IMG/VR virus record: IMGVR_UViG_3300030090_006102
Span: 1 to 41,500 of that record
Direction: 5' to 3' (one strand)
Length of the DNA stretch: 41,500 nucleotides
Origin: a virus
The notes beneath the pieces are model-generated. The model made no database searches and was not told the origin of the DNA. It saw nothing but the letters and a program-made list of their open reading frames with translations. Below, in pieces: positions 35,369 to 41,500 of the stretch; within the stretch, counting starts at the first letter, position 1, and every line of letters begins with the position of its first letter. Both the position numbers and the translations under genes were made by a program.

Positions 35369-36220
35369 AGTATTAGTATTTTTTACATTATTAATTTCAC
35401 TTTGGGAAATTTTTAAAATATTATTTTTAAAATTCTTTTCATTTTCTGCATCAGCACGTTTATCGTTTATATCTAAATCAATGTTCTTCTGAACGATTAG
35501 CCCACTGACTTCTGCAGCAGGATTGGTTGTAAATCCAATTCCCAATGGAAATACATCTCCCACTACAAGCCTATAAATAGGAGTACCATCGTTTAATGCA
35601 CCAGATCCTTCAAATGCTTTCAAAAAGTGTTTCATTTCACTTATATGATTAGGATCAGTAATAATTTCAGCGTCTTTAAGATCTTGAGATCCTACTGCTA
35701 AAACGTAATCATTAAACCCAAGCTCCCAGCTAGCAGAAATTTTATTGAAATAAGAACTATCTTCCTCGCTTGACTGCAGAAGAACATCTGCGAAATCTTT
35801 ATTTACAGTTTTATATACAACTGCTGCTAAAGAAATATAATAAGGATCTTTGTTACCTAGGGCAGCTCCATTGCCTATAATTTTATCATTATTAAGATCT
35901 GTAAAGCCTGCGTTAACAATATGGCCTACAACTTTTTGTTTTTTATGTTCAATGTTTGTAGGTTTATTAACAAAATAATCTATAAGATCTACAGCTGTTT
36001 CAGAATTGATTCCGTCGCCATTTCTATTAAATTTATTTACAACCGCAGCATTAAAAGCCGCTCCAACTAAATCAATATTTCTCTCTAAATCAATAGACTT
36101 AGGGATAAGAGGACGTAAATTTTCTAAAGACGCTTGACTAATGTTCAGCTCGTTTTCAAGGTCATTTGTCGCATGAACAGTAAAATCGTATCGAGTTTTG
36201 TATTTAAAATTAGTCGACAT
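34643..36220 (-). CDS. Prohead protease-scaffold fusion
   Basis: The 525-residue product joins two parts. Residues 1 to about 240 look like a capsid maturation protease: His92 in NIEHKKQKVVGHI and Ser164 in ISASWELGFNDY are candidate catalytic residues in the usual order and spacing for prohead proteases. Residues about 285-490 are a long Glu/Lys/Ala coiled coil (FTAEREAIEAEKVQATKDAEEA) typical of scaffolding cores, followed by an acidic Glu/Val/Thr-rich stretch and a short conserved-looking C-terminal helix (LSDQFRRAFNTENIS), which often binds capsid protein. Fused protease and scaffold are known in many phages, as in lambda C/Nu3. The gene starts after the GTGTAA motif, between portal and decoration genes. 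Confidence 0.82.
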   Translation of the reverse strand: MSTNFKYKTRYDFTVHATNDLENELNISQASLENLRPLIPKSIDLERNIDLVGAAFNAAVVNKFNRNGDGINSETAVDLIDYFVNKPTNIEHKKQKVVGHIVNAGFTDLNNDKIIGNGAALGNKDPYYISLAAVVYKTVNKDFADVLLQSSEEDSSYFNKISASWELGFNDYVLAVGSQDLKDAEIITDPNHISEMKHFLKAFEGSGALNDGTPIYRLVVGDVFPLGIGFTTNPAAEVSGLIVQKNIDLDINDKRADAENEKNFKNNILKISQSEINNVKNTNTMDITEFKTEFEKVLDSKLADNAEFTQEAVANVASHVIEKIREKDAQFTAEREAIEAEKVQATKDAEEAKASIEDLHKKLEEANEKINSLETSISAAAAEQLFNSRMEAIDELYDLSDQDRTVLANEVKTLEASDDAFESYQGKLASLLQHKSKAFKVEQEKQFEAKVQEELEKRLATTSQEGVAIATETYSETEETVEEVVENVEVPHSSIANNNEASSTEESLSDQFRRAFNTENISITY

Positions 36221-36238
36221 ATTCGTATAAAGTTACAC
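36221..36238 (-). promoter_or_regulatory. Start-proximal GTGTAAC motif upstream of protease-scaffold
   Basis: On the minus strand GTGTAACTTTATACGAAT ends at the ATG at 36220 and fills almost all of the 22-base gap after the portal stop. It keeps GTGTAA but has a weaker TATA part. Confidence 0.4.
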
Positions 36239-36242
36239 AAAA

Positions 36243-38279
36243 TTATTTATTGAGAGAATTTTTTCTACTATGATGCAAAATAGCTGCAGCGTAATCATCT
36301 AGCTCATGTTCTGAGCTGATTTTTAATATCGGCTCCATAGGCTGTAATTTTATTAGTTCTTGAGGATCTGCAATGCACGCTTTCCCAGTTGAAAGCCAAT
36401 CATTTTTATCTTTAGAAACCACTACAGATTCGCAAACTCTTTCTAGCATTTCTTTTTGATTTTTATTCAAACGCTTCTTCTTAAATACCTTTTTAGCTTC
36501 CGTAGCTAATGAGTTGTACAAATCATTAGTCTTATCTGCAGTTTCTTTAATTGCGGTAACAGAATAACATTCTTTTGCTAAAGTTTTAGATCCTAATGGC
36601 CTTCCCGGATTAGAAGCGCTACGAGCTCTATTTTGTGGCTTGTTTAAAATTTCAGCACCCTTGGGATGCTTCATTTCTTCCACTTCCATATCCTCTTCGA
36701 GGGTCATTGGCATAGGCTGACCTCCTACAATTGGATTGTAATAACCTTTTTGACGGTCTTCTACAAATTTTTCTTGAGCGGCCTCTAACTCTTTACCTTT
36801 AGGAAATACTCCTGTTTCAATAACTTTAATCCCTTCTTCAGGAGGAAGAATTCCTAACTCCATCATACGAGTAATAGTGCGTTGAACTTGTGTTTGGTCT
36901 TGAAGATCAATAGTCTCAAATTTAGCCACAGGAGCGTTTTTAAAACCATAATTTTTACAAAGCTGTTTAATCTCAGGCTGTAGAAAAGTATTTAAAAATG
37001 CATCGCGCGATTCTTTAAGTCTCTGCAAAAACATTTGGGCTTTGATTTCAGTGCTAGCAAATTTTTCTTGACTTAAAATTATATTTTGAAGGCCTTCTTT
37101 AATATCTTGATTAACTACTTCATATTTAGCGGGTCCAATTACCTTTTGAATATCTGGAATAATAAATTCTGCTTTAGTAGTGTAGTCACTAACAAGAATG
37201 CGCCCAACACTTTGATTTTGGAAAAGTGATTGCATTGCCCGGATATTACGAGGGTTTACGCCTCCTTTGTCTGGAGTAGTTCCCATGGTAATCATTAAAA
37301 CTACATTCTCTATTGTGCGACAAATGGACTGATCAATCTTTTTCATTTCCATTTTAAATTCTATATCATCTAAAACTGGAAAACCAAAAGGCACAGCAAA
37401 GGGCTCATAATCTTGCTTTTTATAAAAAGCATATCTTAATTTTTCAGGATCTAATTCTACTTTTAAACCATTTAACGCCCATGAATCTTTTGCAATTTTT
37501 AATTTTATATCAGGATCAAGAGATTCATACAATTCTCGATCTTCATCTGTTTTAGGATTTTTAAGGCGTTCTGCTTCGTATTCACTTAACACTTTTGCGT
37601 ACAATCCTATATCAAAAGAAGTAGCTCTTTTCGCCACAATATCAAAAGGATTCAATAAGATATACCGAACAGGAAGTTTATTTGTTTTTAATGTTAACCC
37701 AAAATTTCTAACTTTTGAAAAGTCCTCTACATTAATTTTACCTTCAATGGTATATAAAAATACATTTCCACTCCTATAAAACTCTCTAAAAAATTGATCT
37801 TTTAAATTCCAAATTTTAATCTTTTTAAGCCATGCATTCACAAATGAGCGTGACTTAGCGCTACCTCCTTCTAGGTATAATGTAGAGTTGGCAAAATCTG
37901 CCATCATATCTACAGCATTTCTGAAAACAGCAATATTAGCGTAAGCTTTCTGAGTCAACTCTATGGCGTCTCGGACATTAACCCCATCTAATCCATATTC
38001 GTAAGGAAGCATTCCTGCGCGAATATTATTGTACTTAAACAGTTTTGGGGCAATAGCAATATTATTACGACGAGTAGTAGTACTAGACCCGGGACCTCCC
38101 GAGCGAGCATAAGCCTTTGATTCGTGATTATAGAATGATTCTCCTATCAACTCGGGTTGATAGTTACTAGCGTTGCTTGTATGCGCCAAACCTAAAGGAT
38201 CTTGAAGAGATTGTTCATGCTTTTCTTTCAATTTATTCCAATAATCCGACCTTTTCGTATATTTGCGTTTTTCAGCCAT
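36243..38279 (-). CDS. Portal protein
   Basis: The 678-residue protein follows TerL and precedes the protease, the fixed place of the portal. Typical portal features are the MLPYEYGLDGVNVRDAIELTQKAY opening of the clip/stem part, YILLNPFDIVAKRATSF in the wing, and a long helical region with DQTQVQRTITRMMELGILPPEEG near the C-terminal third. The last 120 residues are basic and charged and may form an extended barrel or tail; they contain two cysteines and a KKKRLNKNQKEMLERV stretch. The protein would form the dodecameric DNA channel at one capsid vertex. Start at ATG 38279, 17 bases after the GTGTA motif. Confidence 0.87.
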   Translation of the reverse strand: MAEKRKYTKRSDYWNKLKEKHEQSLQDPLGLAHTSNASNYQPELIGESFYNHESKAYARSGGPGSSTTTRRNNIAIAPKLFKYNNIRAGMLPYEYGLDGVNVRDAIELTQKAYANIAVFRNAVDMMADFANSTLYLEGGSAKSRSFVNAWLKKIKIWNLKDQFFREFYRSGNVFLYTIEGKINVEDFSKVRNFGLTLKTNKLPVRYILLNPFDIVAKRATSFDIGLYAKVLSEYEAERLKNPKTDEDRELYESLDPDIKLKIAKDSWALNGLKVELDPEKLRYAFYKKQDYEPFAVPFGFPVLDDIEFKMEMKKIDQSICRTIENVVLMITMGTTPDKGGVNPRNIRAMQSLFQNQSVGRILVSDYTTKAEFIIPDIQKVIGPAKYEVVNQDIKEGLQNIILSQEKFASTEIKAQMFLQRLKESRDAFLNTFLQPEIKQLCKNYGFKNAPVAKFETIDLQDQTQVQRTITRMMELGILPPEEGIKVIETGVFPKGKELEAAQEKFVEDRQKGYYNPIVGGQPMPMTLEEDMEVEEMKHPKGAEILNKPQNRARSASNPGRPLGSKTLAKECYSVTAIKETADKTNDLYNSLATEAKKVFKKKRLNKNQKEMLERVCESVVVSKDKNDWLSTGKACIADPQELIKLQPMEPILKISSEHELDDYAAAILHHSRKNSLNK

Positions 38280-38296
38280 GTTAAAATAGATTACAC
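38280..38296 (-). promoter_or_regulatory. Start-proximal GTGTAATC motif upstream of the portal gene
   Basis: On the minus strand GTGTAATCTATTTTAAC ends at the ATG at 38279, within the 53-base gap after TerL. Further upstream in the gap are two AACTTTAA copies. The ending TTAAC before ATG is shared with the copy at 32699. Confidence 0.45.
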
Positions 38297-38332
38297 TTAA
38301 AGTTTTGAAAGTGACTTTTAAAGTTACTTACT

Positions 38333-40198
38333 TTACATTATAAACTCAGGAACGAATGTTTCTATAACATCTTCTTGTTGCACATTTAAAGAATCAAAGT
38401 GGACTTTGGCCATCCAATTTGCTAAAACTAAAGCTGAATAAGAATCCTTTCGCGCTTTGTCTGGGCCAGTTTGCCGACGTAAATTAGAGGGCAAATCAAA
38501 TGTTTGAGTGCCTTGTGAAGTCGTAGTGATTTGAATAAGAGCACATTCGTTTTTAGTTAAATCAATCATATCTGATTGATGCTCAATGAAATCGATCATT
38601 TTTGCTCCAGCGGTTTGTTTGCTTTCTTCGCTCGTACGTAAAAACTTTAAGTCTTGAATAGGAATGCTTTTATTTTTTTGCCTAGTATAAGCGTCGTCTA
38701 TAGCCCTGCTTGCAAAATAAATACGCCGATGGTCAAAATTAGCTTGCAGTAATTCGTTAGCTTGACGAATCCAGTTACTTGTAGGCTTACGTAAAATTAC
38801 ATATTTATACTCTTTTCGGTTATATTGATTTTTATAAGCTTGAAGATCTCGTTGATATTCTTCGGGTTTATCTAATCCGACTTCAATAGTTTGTAGCTTT
38901 ATATTTTTCTGCTTAAACAAATCACTTTCATTGCAAGCCTGCAAAAATTGAACTCCTCCATTATAGTCACCGCATATTGAGATAATGTTAAAATTCTCTA
39001 GGCAAAACAAAAAATAATTAATATGATTTTTTAAAGAAGTTCCGGATAAAGCATAGCTATGCACCAAAGTACTTTTTTGTTCTTCGGGTTGTAATTTTAA
39101 AATCTGAATCGCAAAGTCATCTGAACTTTCAGTTTGCGACCACGAAGGGTCAAACGCTAAAATATATTCTGAGTCGGGATCTCCTTGAACTTCGATACAC
39201 GGAGATTCTCCATCAGCAATTGTGCACAATGCCATCTTGCTGGTTTTAAAATACCCGGAACTGTCATCAGTAAAAATAGCGCCAAATTCTCTCTCAAACT
39301 GAGATTGGCTCATAGTTGCTTTAGCTTGGTTTATAAGATTCTCATCATAAAGTTGTTTGGGGGCACAGTCATAACTATACTGCATAATGCAGCGAGACGC
39401 CTTATCTTTTTGCTGCTCAGCGGCTATCAAAAATTCAAACTGATTATAAAGTTTATAAAGATATTCAAACTTATAAGATGCAGATGAAAGAGCTATTAAT
39501 TTATTATTAGGCCATACATATCTTTCTTCTTCGGTCATTTGGTTTTCTTCTATAAGCCTTGTTTCTAATTTAAAAAGGTCATCTCTTTGAGTAGGATTTT
39601 CTACTACCGACAAAAACGGAACAATGACCTCATTATAAATTCTTTCAGGCATTAATAGAAACTCATCAATAATAATACGATGAAAACGAAAACCACGCAG
39701 TTTCTCACCATCACCTAATGGCAATGCGCGTATACGACTTGCACCAATTTCCATTAGCCACTCATCATTACTTTTAGAAGTTTTGGTGATACATTGACGA
39801 AAAAATCCTGCCTCTGGTTTATTTGCAATATCTTCAATTTTTTTGAAAATCATCTTCGCTTGTCGAAAAGATTTAGAAAGAATTCCTATCTCTACTCCTT
39901 GATTTAGTACAGCATCTAATGCTGCAAATATACCTGTAGTAAAAGATTTGGACATTCCCCGGCTCCATACTCCTAAAAAATAATCTGTTTCAAACATTGA
40001 CTTAATTGCCATATGCTGGAATGGAAAAAGTTTTACTCCCATGAGTAAATCTGTAGCGAAAGTAGTATTGTTGCGTAAAAATTCATACAGAGCTAGCTTG
40101 GCTTCTCTCTCGTCTAAGAACCCACCGATTTCCAAAAGCTCTTCATTGCTTCTGAGTTTTGGAGCACTTCTTTTTTGATTTCCTTCTTGCCAGCTCAT
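38333..40198 (-). CDS. terL: Terminase large subunit
   Basis: I place the start at ATG 40198 (MSWQEGNQ), whose ATGA overlap with the upstream nuclease stop matches the coupling style of the window. An in-frame TTG at 40216 would add six residues. The 621-residue protein has the packaging ATPase motifs: a Walker A-type loop SRGMSKS (residues 79-85), the LRGFRFHR segment and Walker B IIIDEF (Asp178-Glu179). The C-terminal RNase H-like nuclease begins with LAFDPSWSQ and continues with CGDYNGG and a late KARKDSYSALVLA, giving the acidic residues that cut concatemeric DNA. It drives DNA into the prohead through the portal encoded next door. Confidence 0.94.
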   Translation of the reverse strand: MSWQEGNQKRSAPKLRSNEELLEIGGFLDEREAKLALYEFLRNNTTFATDLLMGVKLFPFQHMAIKSMFETDYFLGVWSRGMSKSFTTGIFAALDAVLNQGVEIGILSKSFRQAKMIFKKIEDIANKPEAGFFRQCITKTSKSNDEWLMEIGASRIRALPLGDGEKLRGFRFHRIIIDEFLLMPERIYNEVIVPFLSVVENPTQRDDLFKLETRLIEENQMTEEERYVWPNNKLIALSSASYKFEYLYKLYNQFEFLIAAEQQKDKASRCIMQYSYDCAPKQLYDENLINQAKATMSQSQFEREFGAIFTDDSSGYFKTSKMALCTIADGESPCIEVQGDPDSEYILAFDPSWSQTESSDDFAIQILKLQPEEQKSTLVHSYALSGTSLKNHINYFLFCLENFNIISICGDYNGGVQFLQACNESDLFKQKNIKLQTIEVGLDKPEEYQRDLQAYKNQYNRKEYKYVILRKPTSNWIRQANELLQANFDHRRIYFASRAIDDAYTRQKNKSIPIQDLKFLRTSEESKQTAGAKMIDFIEHQSDMIDLTKNECALIQITTTSQGTQTFDLPSNLRRQTGPDKARKDSYSALVLANWMAKVHFDSLNVQQEDVIETFVPEFIM

Positions 40199-41142
40199 GA
40201 TTCTCTTGCGTCCCAAAAATACTGCATATCAGTTTGCCAAATATTTTTTCCCGAGAGTAGAAGTCGAGGTATAATTGAAGCTGCATTCTCTCTGTTTTCT
40301 ACAAAAATAAATTGGCATACCCTAGGATAATCATGACAGATATCTTTTATCTGTCGTAATGTATAATCAATATTCGAGCGTCGATTAAAAATTTTATTCT
40401 CCTTAATCATTTTTTCTACGCTAGATTCAACAACAACGAACAAGTAAGCATCCATTTCTTGAGCTCTAGAAATTTCACGACGAAATCTTTCTATATTATT
40501 TTTACCTAAAGTTCCCTGTAAGTCATTACCAGATTTTCTATCTACAAAAGTATAGTTATAGTGATCCCCTAAAACAGTATAATCTCCAATATCCAGTTTT
40601 AAAATTTCATTATTACATTCTTTAAAATTCAAAGGTTTTTGTTCTCGGGTATCAATTGCAATAGTCAAGTCTTCAGGCAATGAAAAAGTAAAAAAATCTC
40701 TAGGTAAATTTTTATTATATAACGGTTCGCAATTTATTTCTTGGCACGCCGCATTATAACTGCCCCATAATTTCCGATAGACTGCCAAAGAAGGTAAAAA
40801 AGAATTTTTAGTCTCTAAATGAAAGGGGCCATACTTTCTTTGTTTTTTAAGATGTCGTTTTTTTAGCAACGAGAGCGCATACTCTTTTACTTCATCTGGC
40901 GAACTTTCCTTACACCATTTGGTAAGTTGTTGCTTGGTGGAGAAATCTCTTTCAAAATATTCATCATATGTTTTAAACGGAAGGGGGTCACCTGTTAATT
41001 TATTTTTTCTTGGAAAATGTTTTGTGTAATAAGATGCTAAATTTAAATCGTGCTGCTTAATATGTTTGTGCAAAGAGGCTCGGCTGGCAAATTCTTTTTT
41101 GCATTCTGCGCATACGAAAACCTTAGATACCGTCTCTTCCAT
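40195..41142 (-). CDS. C2H2 zinc finger - ERCC4-type nuclease fusion
   Basis: The 315-residue protein starts with a perfect C2H2 finger: Cys11-x2-Cys14-x12-His27-x3-His31. The middle (about 60-145) is basic and helical, with KKRHLKKQRKYG and Trp/Tyr-rich YRKLWGSYNAACQE. From about residue 160 follows an ERCC4/XPF nuclease core: IDTREQ (Asp164, Glu167), IGDYTV (Asp187), VDRKS (Asp201, Lys203) with Asp207, and a later RFRREISRA helix. The usual ERK motif reads DRK here. Such nucleases cut branched or flap DNA. It starts by TAATG overlap and ends by ATGA overlap with terL, so it is co-expressed with packaging genes. Inference: resolution or trimming of replicated DNA before packaging, perhaps in the slot held by HNH nucleases in other phages. 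Confidence 0.85.
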   Translation of the reverse strand: MEETVSKVFVCAECKKEFASRASLHKHIKQHDLNLASYYTKHFPRKNKLTGDPLPFKTYDEYFERDFSTKQQLTKWCKESSPDEVKEYALSLLKKRHLKKQRKYGPFHLETKNSFLPSLAVYRKLWGSYNAACQEINCEPLYNKNLPRDFFTFSLPEDLTIAIDTREQKPLNFKECNNEILKLDIGDYTVLGDHYNYTFVDRKSGNDLQGTLGKNNIERFRREISRAQEMDAYLFVVVESSVEKMIKENKIFNRRSNIDYTLRQIKDICHDYPRVCQFIFVENRENAASIIPRLLLSGKNIWQTDMQYFWDARES

Positions 41143-41477
41143 TATATCGCATCTTCTTTACTAATACCTAAAACCCGAGCTTTCCAGTCGGACATTTTTT
41201 CTATTTCGTCAGCTTCTTTTTGAACTACTTGTTTTTGCATTTGGGCCATTTTAATCATCAATTTTCTTTCTTCCTCATCTTGGAAAAGCTGCACTAAAGA
41301 AATTATTGAGGCGTTTCTTTGTTGCTGGTTAGCAACTCTTTTAGCCCTCTCTCCATTTAGTTTGGCTAGCATTTTATCAATACGATTAATGCATTGATTA
41401 TATTCTTCCGCTTTGGTTTTCAGCATTTCTGTAAGCCGCATCGTAAGCTCATTTTGCCCTTCGGCATCATCAAACAT
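41142..41477 (-). CDS. Small helical coiled-coil protein, possible terminase small subunit
   Basis: The 111-residue product is almost entirely helical and charged (LTMRLTEMLKTKAEEYNQ, then MAQMQKQVVQKEADEIEKM). No DNA-binding helix-turn-helix is clear. Its place two genes before TerL and its size fit a small terminase subunit, but I cannot confirm the family. ATG at 41477; the stop shares one base with the nuclease start (TAATG). An in-frame-independent TAA lies just upstream, perhaps the end of the next gene beyond the window. Confidence 0.42.
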   Translation of the reverse strand: MFDDAEGQNELTMRLTEMLKTKAEEYNQCINRIDKMLAKLNGERAKRVANQQQRNASIISLVQLFQDEEERKLMIKMAQMQKQVVQKEADEIEKMSDWKARVLGISKEDAI

Positions 41478-41500
41478 TAAATTTAGTTTTTGCTTATGCT

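Noticed and set aside
40199-40216. TTG start six codons upstream for terL
   Set aside because: The ATG at 40198 forms an ATGA overlap with the preceding stop, matching junctions elsewhere in the window.
1-41500. tRNA genes, integrase, attachment sites, lysis or replication genes
   Set aside because: I looked for them and saw none; the intergenic gaps are too short for tRNAs, and all long frames belong to structural, assembly or packaging genes.

Overview
The window is a late structural region from a tailed double-stranded DNA phage (Caudoviricetes) with a long, non-contractile (siphovirus-type) tail. The call rests on a near-complete head and tail gene set: terminase large subunit, portal, prohead protease/scaffold, decoration protein, HK97-fold major capsid protein, connector proteins, tail-tube proteins, a 2340-residue tape measure, and then lambda-like tail-tip genes in the order M, L, K, I, J. 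No sheath, baseplate, integrase, replication, lysis, tRNA or cellular housekeeping gene is visible. The DNA is AT-rich and densely packed, with no stretch over 300 bases lacking a gene. Collagen-like, GNVGIG-type and VPNFA-type repeats recall aquatic environmental phages. The host cannot be named from the sequence. Most genes lack a convincing Shine-Dalgarno sequence.

Layout. Most genes are on the minus strand, so the functional order runs from right to left. At 41.5-38.3 kb are a small coiled-coil protein, a C2H2/ERCC4 nuclease and TerL. At 38.3-32.8 kb are the portal, a protease-scaffold fusion with a likely internal scaffold start, the decoration protein and the major capsid protein, closed by a strong terminator. 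At 32.7-31.7 kb are a lysine-tailed small protein and a probable connector. From 26.63 to 31.69 kb five genes (head closure, neck, tail completion and two paralogous tube proteins) lie on the plus strand. Flipping this block would restore the canonical head-to-tail order, so it looks like a clean inversion. At 26.6-17.8 kb the minus strand resumes with two probable tail-assembly chaperones and the tape measure. At 17.8-12.9 kb are two more tube-like paralogues flanking a fibre protein, then a tandemly duplicated M-like protein. At 12.9-1 kb are a large glycine-rich/lectin-like adhesin, L, K (JAMM domain only), I, J and a collagen-like fibre that runs off the left edge.

Expression. A short motif, consensus GTGTAWAATATA (W = A or T), recurs about 14-22 bases upstream of the start codon of at least eight genes or gene groups on both strands. 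In the two best copies TATAAT ends only 5-6 bases before the start codon, so if it is a promoter the mRNAs would be leaderless or nearly so. Within operons, TAATG (stop and start sharing one base) is the commonest junction, suggesting translational coupling. Two hairpin terminators isolate the most highly expressed products (first tube gene and major capsid gene).

Points most worth a second look: the recurrent start-proximal motif, the inverted connector/tube block, a PD-(D/E)XK-like domain embedded in the tape measure between VPNFA repeats, the C2H2-ERCC4 nuclease next to TerL, a 264-residue insertion between the cysteine pairs of the L-like protein, and a composition step exactly at an internal ATG in the protease-scaffold gene.
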